From Photobacterium chitinilyticum (lineage in GTDB: Bacteria > Pseudomonadota > Gammaproteobacteria > Enterobacterales > Vibrionaceae), in the NCBI RefSeq assembly GCF_004104355.1, contig NZ_RJLM01000003.1:310001-374000 (forward strand): a stretch of DNA of 64,000 nucleotides. The letters run 5' to 3'. The notes below the pieces were generated by a model. That model worked only from the letters and a program-made list of their open reading frames with translations. It had not been told where the DNA came from and did no database searches. Positions 44,402 through 52,330 of this stretch are shown piece after piece (the stretch's first letter is position 1; each line of letters opens with the position of its first letter). Position numbers and translations under genes: made by a program.

Positions 44402-45156
44402 TGCTGGTAATAAGCAATATTCTTTTCCAGCTCCGGTTTGGTCAGATCTTGTTTGGCTATCATCTTGGCAGCCTCAATATCTCCCTTCATAGCAAAAGCC
44501 AGCGCCAGGTTCTGACGGGTCTTTGAGGTACTGCTGCCACGCAGATAGCTGGGATACAGAACATCGATGCCTTTTTGCGGCTGATCAGCCAAGATCCAGC
44601 CCAATGCCAGATTATTGCGGTATTCAAGACTGCCCGGCTCAATGGCCAACGCCACGATAAAAGCCTCACGAGCCTTGCCGTATTCTTTTTGCAATGCGTA
44701 GCTCACACCGAGGCTATTCATTGTCTCGGCACTTGCCGGTAACAGATCAGCAGCAGACTCTAAATCGCGCTGTGCCTGTCGGATATCCCCCAGCGCCAAT
44801 TTGGCTCGACCCAGTTCGCGTAAAATATCACCACGAACGTGTTGTTTTACGGCTAGATCCTGAGCCTTTGCCTTATCGAGAAAATGCAGCGCCAAGTCAA
44901 ATTCGCCAGTCTGGTTGTAGGCCACTCCCAGCAGGTACAGCAACTCGACATCATCAGGACGACTTTCCAGTTGCTGACGGTAGATATCAATAGCACTCCC
45001 CGGACGGCCACCGACCAGTGCGACTTCCGCCAGTTCACGATCGCTTTGTAGCCGCACTTTAGTATCTTCAGATTGCATAGTCGAATACCCTGTGCACCCA
45101 GTTAGAACCAATGTAATAACAGCCAAGAGGCCTAAATCTGTTAGTCGTATTTTCAT
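44383..45156 (-). CDS. tadD: TadD TPR lipoprotein
   Basis: A 257-residue lipoprotein (lipobox VLTGC near residue 21) with about five TPR helices pairs: DDVELLYLLGVAYNQTGEFD, ASAETMNSLGVSYALQKEYG and SLEYRNNLALGWILADQPQ. TadD is the pilotin-like protein needed for secretin assembly. Overlaps tadC by 4 bases. Confidence 0.9.
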   Translation of the reverse strand: MKIRLTDLGLLAVITLVLTGCTGYSTMQSEDTKVRLQSDRELAEVALVGGRPGSAIDIYRQQLESRPDDVELLYLLGVAYNQTGEFDLALHFLDKAKAQDLAVKQHVRGDILRELGRAKLALGDIRQAQRDLESAADLLPASAETMNSLGVSYALQKEYGKAREAFIVALAIEPGSLEYRNNLALGWILADQPQKGIDVLYPSYLRGSSTSKTRQNLALAFAMKGDIEAAKMIAKQDLTKPELEKNIAYYQQWEQEK

Positions 45157-46019
45157 AATCCCCCCAGACTGTTCAATAGTGCTATCACCGTCGGTGCAAC
45201 AATCAGCACCACCACGGGCAGCATGACCAATACCACGACTGGCATCGACATTTTTGCCGGGATCTTTCCGACTCGCTCTTCAAGCTTCAAGTACTGATAT
45301 TGACGGCTGTCAGAGGCGATCAAGCGCATTGTCGGTGCAATAGGACTGCCGTATTTTTCAGCCTGAGATAAAGCGATAACGATATTTTCAATTTCGACAA
45401 CGCCGGTTCTCTGCGACAGATGCTCAAGCGCATCCAGCCGAGAATCGAGCACCCTAAGTTCAGCCTCAGTGATCAGCCATTCACGTGAAAGCTCAGGGGC
45501 AACCTGCGCCATTTCCTTGCCAACCCGACCAAAGATGGCTTCCAATGTCAGTCCTGACTCGACACAAACCACCATCAGGTCCAGAGCATCCGGAACAGCA
45601 TGGGCAATTCGCTGGCTTACTTCGTGAGCTCGCCACTTTAACCACTGCTCAACGACCAGACCGCTGGCAATGGCGAACACTACGCCTTTTGCCAATTGAT
45701 AGTTGTTCAGTTCAAAGTCAATATAAGCCAGCCAGGCTCCCAGGCTCAGAAGCATCACCGACAGCTTAATAACCATGAACCAGCTAGCAGCCTGCGACGA
45801 ATGAAAACCGGCCTTGCTCAATAACTCTTTTACATCTTTGCTGACCGAAATACTCGGCAAGCCGGGTAAATGGTAGTGATGCGCCAATCGGTAATGACGA
45901 GAAACCATTCCCAACCGTTCGATGATCAATTCGCGGCGCTGGGCTCTGGCACTAAATAGCAGAGCAATCGTGCTACCTGTGACCAGTAAGGCCACAGCAA
46001 TCCATAGTGATACAGACAT
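45153..46019 (-). CDS. tadC: TadC inner-membrane platform protein
   Basis: 288 residues of the GspF/T2SSF family: the cytosolic ALDLMVVCVESGLTLEAIFGRVG stretch, followed by membrane helices near the C-terminus (MPVVVLVMLPVVVLIVAP). It pairs with TadB to form the pilus platform. Confidence 0.92.
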   Translation of the reverse strand: MSVSLWIAVALLVTGSTIALLFSARAQRRELIIERLGMVSRHYRLAHHYHLPGLPSISVSKDVKELLSKAGFHSSQAASWFMVIKLSVMLLSLGAWLAYIDFELNNYQLAKGVVFAIASGLVVEQWLKWRAHEVSQRIAHAVPDALDLMVVCVESGLTLEAIFGRVGKEMAQVAPELSREWLITEAELRVLDSRLDALEHLSQRTGVVEIENIVIALSQAEKYGSPIAPTMRLIASDSRQYQYLKLEERVGKIPAKMSMPVVVLVMLPVVVLIVAPTVIALLNSLGGL

Positions 46020-46948
46020 CAGGACCTCACCTTGGTTAAGATATGTATAATACCCAGCCCCAGTGTCATACTGCCGATGACATAAGCCAGTACCATCTGG
46101 CCGGCATCAGTATTGGTCAGGTTAAGAAACCCGGTGGGATTTTTGAAAAACATGACACCGATCAGCAACAATGGCAGGCTGGCCAATATCACCGCAGTCA
46201 TTCTTGGCTCTGCCGTCAAGCTCTTGATTTTCATCTTTATAGCGACGTTGTCATGCAAGGTACGACTAAGACCGTGTAATACCTCGCGTAGCTGGCCACC
46301 GTTTTCTTCATTAAGCACCAAAGCCACAACAAAGAAATGAAACCCGGAATACGGTAGGCGGTGGCTCGATTCCCTGAGAGCTTGTTTCAGGCTGATACCG
46401 ATTTCCAGCTGGTCGCGGATCAATACAAATTCTCGACCCAGCATTCCTTTCTGGTAATCGGCTACTTGGCTAATTGCCTGCGGGACTGATATTCCGGCAG
46501 CCACTGCTCGGGAAATTTGTCCAAGCACCTGCGGAAAGGTTTCCTCAAATTCCTTACGCTGGCGGACCCGCATAATCCAGAAAGTGGCCGTCGCCGCTAC
46601 TGTGGCAGCCGCGGCGACGCAAACTGTACGCAAAAAGACAGGCAGAAACATACCGCCAAACCAAACCGCCAGAGCCAAGCCAACCAGACCGAGTAGCAAC
46701 CACGCTTTACCCCTGCGGCCAAACAACGCATCAATACGGGTTTGTACCCGATTCCAGCGGCGTAGATACGGGCCAGTACGTTGCTCCCAGTCAAACAACG
46801 TCTTTTGACTACGGCGCTGCTCAGTGTTAACCGATACCAACCCAAGGCGACGTTTTGCCCGCAAACGACACCGCTGGTATTGCAACGCCTTGTAGCTACT
46901 CAGCAAAAACACCACAGCAAGGATCAACATTAGGATCAGGCTCTGCAT
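46019..46948 (-). CDS. tadB: TadB inner-membrane platform protein
   Basis: 309 residues, T2SSF family: QISRAVAAGISVPQAISQVA, then REVLHGLSRTLHDNVAIKMKI, with membrane helices before and after. The stop and start of tadB and tadC share the same bases. Acts as the second half of the platform. Confidence 0.92.
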   Translation of the reverse strand: MQSLILMLILAVVFLLSSYKALQYQRCRLRAKRRLGLVSVNTEQRRSQKTLFDWEQRTGPYLRRWNRVQTRIDALFGRRGKAWLLLGLVGLALAVWFGGMFLPVFLRTVCVAAAATVAATATFWIMRVRQRKEFEETFPQVLGQISRAVAAGISVPQAISQVADYQKGMLGREFVLIRDQLEIGISLKQALRESSHRLPYSGFHFFVVALVLNEENGGQLREVLHGLSRTLHDNVAIKMKIKSLTAEPRMTAVILASLPLLLIGVMFFKNPTGFLNLTNTDAGQMVLAYVIGSMTLGLGIIHILTKVRS

Positions 46949-48294
46949 TACTGCACTCCCATCACGCGCTTCAACTGCTTTTCAAGTTGGTAGTAACGCG
47001 CTTTGTGACTAAATCGAGGCAGAGTCTTTGCCGATACGAACTGCCCAAGGATATTGCCCTGAGCATCTTGATCTTCATAATTGAAACGATACAAATCGTG
47101 GGTGAGGTACTGTTCGCCTTCAAGACCAACAATTTCAGCAATACTGACAACCCGGCGTCGGCCGTCACGCATACGCTCGATCTGGACAATCACATCCAAA
47201 GTACTGGCAACCTGACGTCGGATAGCCGCAAGCGGCAGACGCGCTTCAGCCATCAGCAGCATATTCTCGAGCCGGATCAGTGCATCAGTCGGCGAATTGG
47301 CGTGCAGCGTACACATAGAACCATCATGACCGGTGTTCATCGCCTGCATCATGTCAAAGGCTTCGGCACCACGGACCTCACCGAGAATGATCCGATCCGG
47401 CCTCATCCGCAGGGCATTACGCAGTAGACCTCGCTGATCAATCGCCGCCGTCCCTTCGGCACTTGCCGGACGGGTCTCGACCCTTACAACGTGTGGCTGC
47501 TGCAATTTCAATTCGGCCGCATCTTCAATCGTGATAATGCGCTCTTCCGGGGAGATGCCAAACGACATCGCATTCAGCAACGTTGTTTTACCTGCACCGG
47601 TTCCACCGGAGATCAACACATTGACACGTGAGCGAGCAATAATATCGAGCAAGATTGCCATATCCGGTGACATAGCACCCAACTCAGATAACTGATGCAG
47701 GCTACGCTTATGCTCATTAAACTTACGAATAGAAATACAGGTGCCGTCCAGTGCCAAAGGCGGGATCAACACGTTTACACGGCTTCCGTCTGACAGACGG
47801 GCATCAACCATCGGATTGGTTTCATCCACACGCCGACCAACTCGGCTGACAATGCGTCGTGCCAGATTAAGCACATGCTCTTCATCACGGAAACTAACAT
47901 TCGCCCGCTTTACTTTACCTAGGCATTCAATGAACACTTCATCATGTCCATTCACCATGATGTCGGTAATTTCCGGATCGTCCATCAGGCACTGAAGAGG
48001 CCCAAGCCCCAGCAGTTCGTCGACCAGGCGTTGGCTGATCTGCTGTTGCTCGTTGGCACCAATCGGAAACTGCAATCGCTGCGCTATCTCGCCAACGGCC
48101 TCATAAGTACGTGTTTCGAGCTCCTGTCGCGACAGCTGAACCACAACCGCTGGCTCGATGGCAGCCATCACCTCGTGCTGGATCGCTGAAAAACGATCTT
48201 GGCTGTGATGGGTTACCTTGGCTTGCGACAACTCAACATCGTTCATATCATCCGGCTGCGCCCGATGAAGGGGCTGCTTCTTGCGTCCAAACAT
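46948..48294 (-). CDS. tadA: TadA (CpaF) pilus assembly ATPase
   Basis: A 448-residue hexameric ATPase that powers Flp pilus assembly and often retraction. Walker [10 protein letters not shown] is at 230-238, the Asp box [13 protein letters not shown] and Walker [14 protein letters not shown] follow, with [12 protein letters not shown] (His box) after. N-terminal extension with TadA-specific VEREL-type region. Immediately adjoins tadZ and tadB. Confidence 0.96.
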   Translation of the reverse strand: MFGRKKQPLHRAQPDDMNDVELSQAKVTHHSQDRFSAIQHEVMAAIEPAVVVQLSRQELETRTYEAVGEIAQRLQFPIGANEQQQISQRLVDELLGLGPLQCLMDDPEITDIMVNGHDEVFIECLGKVKRANVSFRDEEHVLNLARRIVSRVGRRVDETNPMVDARLSDGSRVNVLIPPLALDGTCISIRKFNEHKRSLHQLSELGAMSPDMAILLDIIARSRVNVLISGGTGAGKTTLLNAMSFGISPEERIITIEDAAELKLQQPHVVRVETRPASAEGTAAIDQRGLLRNALRMRPDRIILGEVRGAEAFDMMQAMNTGHDGSMCTLHANSPTDALIRLENMLLMAEARLPLAAIRRQVASTLDVIVQIERMRDGRRRVVSIAEIVGLEGEQYLTHDLYRFNYEDQDAQGNILGQFVSAKTLPRFSHKARYYQLEKQLKRVMGVQ

Positions 48295-49124
48295 TATGCC
48301 CCCTTCAACCAGCCAAACAGCCCAGAGTGCTTCTCTGTATGCTCGCCCTGGATCATGCTAACCAATTGGTTCAAGGCCTTTGCCGTACGACTTTTTTGCG
48401 CAATAGCCAGCTTGCCTAATGTGGTACTGGCAACCATTAGCTCAGGGGCATACGGAATTTCCACATCGGGCCGTCTTCCAATCGCTTTTGCCACATCTTC
48501 CGAGGTGATCAAAGAAGCTGATTCCGGTTTGGTATGATTCAGTACCAGCAAGGTTCTCTGCTGCGCAGTACTGTCCAACTCAGCCAGCAACAAATTGGTA
48601 CGGCGGATAGAAGCCAGAGTCGGCTCGACAATCACAACCCGAATATCACTGCTACGCAGGGCTCCGAAACCCACCTGATCCCGTAAACTGAATGCTGGAA
48701 GATCCCATACCAGATACGAGGCCTGCTGCTGACAAAAAGCAGAAAATTGTTCAAACTCATAAAACTCAGGCCAGAACCCCTGTTCAAGCTGAGCCTGATA
48801 GCCAGTGAACGCAGACAAGTTGCTGGTTACCTTCACTCCGCTGCGCTCATATACAACAGGTTCGAGGCGATCAGGGTATTGCAGCATTTCCAGCAAAGCA
48901 TTATTGGGTTTAAAGCTCAGCTGAAGATCAAGATCACCAGTAATAAAATCGAGATCCGCACAGGCGATATGGGTATCCGGCTTCTGCGACAACCCCCACG
49001 CAATATTGGCGACCAAGGACGTCGTTCCCGCGCCACCTTTGGCACTGGCAACAACGACTCGCTTGCCCGGTAACTGCTGGCTATGAAAGGCGGAGCTCGT
49101 TTGAATTCTATTTTGCATATCCAT
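48294..49124 (-). CDS. tadZ: TadZ (CpaE) ParA-like localisation protein
   Basis: 276 residues with a ParA/MinD-type deviant Walker motif KGGAGTTS and the switch DLDFITGDLDLQL. It marks the site of Tad assembly at the pole. The response-regulator-like N-terminal domain of CpaE is much reduced here. Confidence 0.88.
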   Translation of the reverse strand: MDMQNRIQTSSAFHSQQLPGKRVVVASAKGGAGTTSLVANIAWGLSQKPDTHIACADLDFITGDLDLQLSFKPNNALLEMLQYPDRLEPVVYERSGVKVTSNLSAFTGYQAQLEQGFWPEFYEFEQFSAFCQQQASYLVWDLPAFSLRDQVGFGALRSSDIRVVIVEPTLASIRRTNLLLAELDSTAQQRTLLVLNHTKPESASLITSEDVAKAIGRRPDVEIPYAPELMVASTTLGKLAIAQKSRTAKALNQLVSMIQGEHTEKHSGLFGWLKGA

Positions 49125-49126
49125 GA

Positions 49127-49753
49127 TTACTTACCTTGCCCTGCCATCACCCCTTCTCGTGGTGAACTCGGGATCTTTTTTTCAGTCGCGGAATTGTAGT
49201 AACGGTCAAGCGTAGAAACAGCCTTGCGCCCTTCTGTTGGTCCTAATGCTTCGCCGACAACCAAATCACGAGGGTTTGCTATCATCTGTGCTAGGGCATT
49301 GGCATTGGCGCAGCCAAAATTCGCCGAGCTTTTAAAGCGGTTGCCAATCGTTTCTGGTTCTTTTCCGGCATTACACCCCTGCGCCACGCTACGATACGTC
49401 TCGACAGTCAACGTCAGATCTGCCCGCGAAGACGGCAGAGCCGCTGCATATTGAGAACTGACTTGAGTTGGATAAACAGCCTGTTGTTTTAGCTGCTCTT
49501 TTAGATCAGGAACGACCTTGGTTCCCTGGCGAGTATGGGTATCAATCCGTACCCGTAATGCCGATGGGTTACCCAGCCGATAGATAAAATCAGCAACAGC
49601 GGTTTTGTCCTGCCCGCTAAATCCCTTGCCTTGTAGTTGAATCGACATCTTGTGCGTTACAACTTCAATTTGAACCTCTGGCTGGCGCTGGATCGGATCT
49701 CCGGCGCACGCACCTAACAGTACGCTGATAAAAAACATCAAAAATATGCGCAT
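49127..49753 (-). CDS. cpaD: CpaD-like pilus lipoprotein (RcpB position)
   Basis: A 208-residue lipoprotein (VLLGAC, Cys near residue 16). The C-terminal FGCANANALAQMIANPRDLV matches the CpaD family, a pilus biogenesis protein that binds peptidoglycan or the secretin. It sits in the RcpB position between rcpA and tadZ. Confidence 0.82.
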   Translation of the reverse strand: MRIFLMFFISVLLGACAGDPIQRQPEVQIEVVTHKMSIQLQGKGFSGQDKTAVADFIYRLGNPSALRVRIDTHTRQGTKVVPDLKEQLKQQAVYPTQVSSQYAAALPSSRADLTLTVETYRSVAQGCNAGKEPETIGNRFKSSANFGCANANALAQMIANPRDLVVGEALGPTEGRKAVSTLDRYYNSATEKKIPSSPREGVMAGQGK

Positions 49754-49761
49754 AAATTACC

Positions 49762-51177
49762 TCAGTAATAGAATCCGTTATCACCCAGCAGTCGCGGCTG
49801 GCGGTTGTCAGAACGTATTGCTTCAATGTCTAGCTCTGTACTCGGCGTTTTTTTCGGCCATGCCAACAGGCGTTCGACATCACTCATCGGGATCAGACCG
49901 TCAGTCGGCAATGGCAAGGTGTCGGAACGAGTCGGTTGCACCAAGTAAGCCGTAGCAATAATGATCAACTCGGTTTCTTCACGCTGGAATTCGTTGGAAC
50001 GGAATAAGCTACCCAGAATAGGGATATCGCCAATAAGAGGGATCTTTTGCAGTTGTTCAATATCTTTAGACTGAAGAAGCCCGCCAAGTGCAAAACTTTG
50101 GCCGCTGGCAAGCTCAATCGTCGTCGATGCCCGGCGTGTAACAAACGTCGGGAATGAAGAGCTTCCCTGGGGACCACCAATTTGAACATTCGTCTCTGAT
50201 GAAACGGTACTCACCTCCGGCTCGACTTGCAGGCTGATCCGATTCGCGCTTAATACGGTCGGCTTAAAATCCAACCGAACGCCGAAAGGCTTGTATTCCA
50301 CCGTCGCTGTATCGGTATAAACCAGCGGCAAGGGAATTTCGCCACCCACAAGGAAAGACGCTTTCTCGCCGCTCAGTGCCGTAAGGTTCGGTTCGGCCAG
50401 CACAGACATCATGCCGTTGGTTGCCAACGCATCAACAATAACGGATAGATCCGCCCAAGATGCAGGATTCGCCGCCCCAGCCACTCCACCGTAATTATCC
50501 AGAAATGCAAACGTACCGGTACCCAGTCCCGGCCCTTGCGAGCCCCACTTGATCCCCAGTTTGTTGGATACCTTACGGGAAACTTCTGCAATACGGATAC
50601 GCAAATTCACCTGAGTCGGCATCGTCACGACAAGCTGATTAATCAACTCATCTTTATTCTGCACCGACGATTGCGCTGTTTGCGCAGAGCTAGCTCTATC
50701 CGCTGTCTGGTTACCCTGTGATCCTGCTGATGACGTCGTCATTTGTTGGGTGGAAACATAGCCTTCTGCAAGACGCACAATTTTTTCAGCCATTGTCGGC
50801 GTAGGAACCTGGCCTTTAAGGAACAATTTACCTGCCGTTGACTCCGCACTGATTAGGGCATCCGGGAACTCTTTGGCAACAAGCGAATTTAATTCAGTCA
50901 CGTTATGGCTCACCTTGACAGTGGCAGAATAAATAACATTTTCACTTGCATCGAGAACATATAGTGATGTTGCCCCGGCCTTTTTTCCAAACACCATTAT
51001 TTTTGTATTGGTTAAAGCCTGGTAGTCGGCAACTTCATTACTAGAAATAAATATTGATTTCGCATTATGTGGCAGATTAACCAATCTGGCTTTATCCAGA
51101 ACCACATCCAATACTTTAGCCTGCAAGGCGAAACTCATGCACAGCAGACAAAATCCACCGAGTATTTTCTTAATCAT
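49762..51177 (-). CDS. rcpA: RcpA/CpaC secretin
   Basis: About 471 residues from the ATG at 51177 (signal MIKKILGGFCLLCMSFALQA). A BON-like N-domain (DALISAESTAGKLFLKGQVPT) is followed by the secretin core VNLRIRIAEVSRKVSNKLG, LSGEKASFLVGGEIPLP, and the signature GGLLQSKDIEQLQKIPLIGD with a late IPILGSLFRS. It forms the outer-membrane ring through which the Flp fibre passes. Overlaps rcpC by 8 bases. Confidence 0.93.
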   Translation of the reverse strand: MIKKILGGFCLLCMSFALQAKVLDVVLDKARLVNLPHNAKSIFISSNEVADYQALTNTKIMVFGKKAGATSLYVLDASENVIYSATVKVSHNVTELNSLVAKEFPDALISAESTAGKLFLKGQVPTPTMAEKIVRLAEGYVSTQQMTTSSAGSQGNQTADRASSAQTAQSSVQNKDELINQLVVTMPTQVNLRIRIAEVSRKVSNKLGIKWGSQGPGLGTGTFAFLDNYGGVAGAANPASWADLSVIVDALATNGMMSVLAEPNLTALSGEKASFLVGGEIPLPLVYTDTATVEYKPFGVRLDFKPTVLSANRISLQVEPEVSTVSSETNVQIGGPQGSSSFPTFVTRRASTTIELASGQSFALGGLLQSKDIEQLQKIPLIGDIPILGSLFRSNEFQREETELIIIATAYLVQPTRSDTLPLPTDGLIPMSDVERLLAWPKKTPSTELDIEAIRSDNRQPRLLGDNGFYY

Positions 51178-52039
51178 CCTGCGTTCCTGCATTATTCATG
51201 ATGCGCTTATCTTTTGCACGAAACTCCACCAACCCGAGATCTGGCTGAACCTGTTTTATGTCAGGAAAAATATCGTCAATATTAATTTGTTTAATATCGA
51301 CAACATCGGTACCCGGGTTATTTTGGCTACGTAATACCATCGATAACGTACCAAGCTGATTCGCCAAGATAACTTTATTTGCCTGTACCGGAGAAACTTC
51401 CAGCGTGACTGCGCTATTGTCGGGAATAAAGCCTTTGTATTTTTTTTGCGCTTCAATATAACGATCGGCCTGAACAGCATCGTTAAATGCCAGCACCCTG
51501 ACATTCTGGGCAATGGTTTTCACATACAAGCTTTGGGTCTCATTGCCTCGGGTACGAAGCTCCTGTTCTTTTGATGCCAGCAGCAACACATCGACATAGT
51601 CGCCCGGCCCGACTAGGCCAGAATTGGCTGTTACCTGATCAACAGGCACAGATACCGCACGATACCCCGGACGAAGCATCACAGACAGGACACCGCCAGA
51701 TTCAGGATTCAAAAAATCAGAGGCACTGAGGATCTGCCCAGCTGCATAATCACCCGCCAATACTGTTTTGGTAAGCTGAGCCGTATCAAATATTGCTTTG
51801 TCGATATAATCAAGGCGGTTGCTTACCTCACTCTCATCAACAGTTTTCCATTCAAACAGTGAAGCACTATAGTGGCGGCCAGCTTTAACCGGCCCTGAGG
51901 TGACAAGGACCTCAAGTTTTTTTATCTCTGCTTGTTGTTCCGCGACAATTTGTTTCGGCTCTGACAGGCTGAGAAACAGCCAAATAAACCCTGCCAACGA
52001 AATAAATACAGATAAGTAAACTAAACGTTTTGCTTTCAT
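51170..52039 (-). CDS. rcpC: RcpC/CpaB pilus assembly protein
   Basis: 289 residues: an N-terminal membrane anchor (LVYLSVFISLAGFIWLFLSL) and an SAF/RcpC domain with PGYRAVSVPVDQVTANSGLV and VGPGDYVDVLLL. CpaB-type proteins sit between the secretin and inner membrane and are implicated in Flp modification. First gene after flp. Confidence 0.9.
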   Translation of the reverse strand: MKAKRLVYLSVFISLAGFIWLFLSLSEPKQIVAEQQAEIKKLEVLVTSGPVKAGRHYSASLFEWKTVDESEVSNRLDYIDKAIFDTAQLTKTVLAGDYAAGQILSASDFLNPESGGVLSVMLRPGYRAVSVPVDQVTANSGLVGPGDYVDVLLLASKEQELRTRGNETQSLYVKTIAQNVRVLAFNDAVQADRYIEAQKKYKGFIPDNSAVTLEVSPVQANKVILANQLGTLSMVLRSQNNPGTDVVDIKQINIDDIFPDIKQVQPDLGLVEFRAKDKRIMNNAGTQDD

Positions 52040-52088
52040 TATTTATTCTATTTATTTCGGAAATATTCCATTTCCTCGTTGATAATAA

Positions 52089-52268
52089 TTAACCTTTACC
52101 CTGAATGGTTTCCAGCTTGCTTATCACTTCCCCATACGTCGAATTAATAGCTTTTGTCAGATCACCATCATCCCCTAGAAATTTAAGCATGATAAGAGAC
52201 ATTGCAGCAGCCAGTATTGCGTATTCGATAGCAGCAGCACCACGCTGTTTGTTTTTATTCATTTTCAT
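52089..52268 (-). CDS. flp: Flp major pilin
   Basis: A prepilin of about 59 residues from the ATG at 52268 (GGAAAG upstream). A short basic leader ends KQRG, cut before AAAIEYAILAAAMSLIML; the Glu at mature position 5 and the following Tyr are the Flp signature. Mature pilin about 49 residues. No TadV peptidase gene follows, so processing must be done by another prepilin peptidase. Confidence 0.93.
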   Translation of the reverse strand: MKMNKNKQRGAAAIEYAILAAAMSLIMLKFLGDDGDLTKAINSTYGEVISKLETIQGKG

Positions 52269-52290
52269 TGTTCTTTCCACTTTTCACATG

Positions 52291-52319
52291 AAAAAGCAGC
52301 CAGCCAAAAAGCTGGCTGC
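52291..52319 (-). terminator. Terminator right before the flp ribosome site
   Basis: GCAGCCAGC (52296-52304) and GCTGGCTGC (52311-52319), a perfect 9-bp stem with a CAAAAA loop, followed by five T on the reverse strand. It ends the large lipoprotein gene but sits within about 25 bases of the flp ATG. Confidence 0.8.
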
Positions 52320-52330
52320 ATTGGGGGTTA

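Noticed and set aside
46855-47427. 190-codon forward ORF opposite tadB/tadA
   Set aside because: Antisense to conserved Tad genes; composition follows the other strand.
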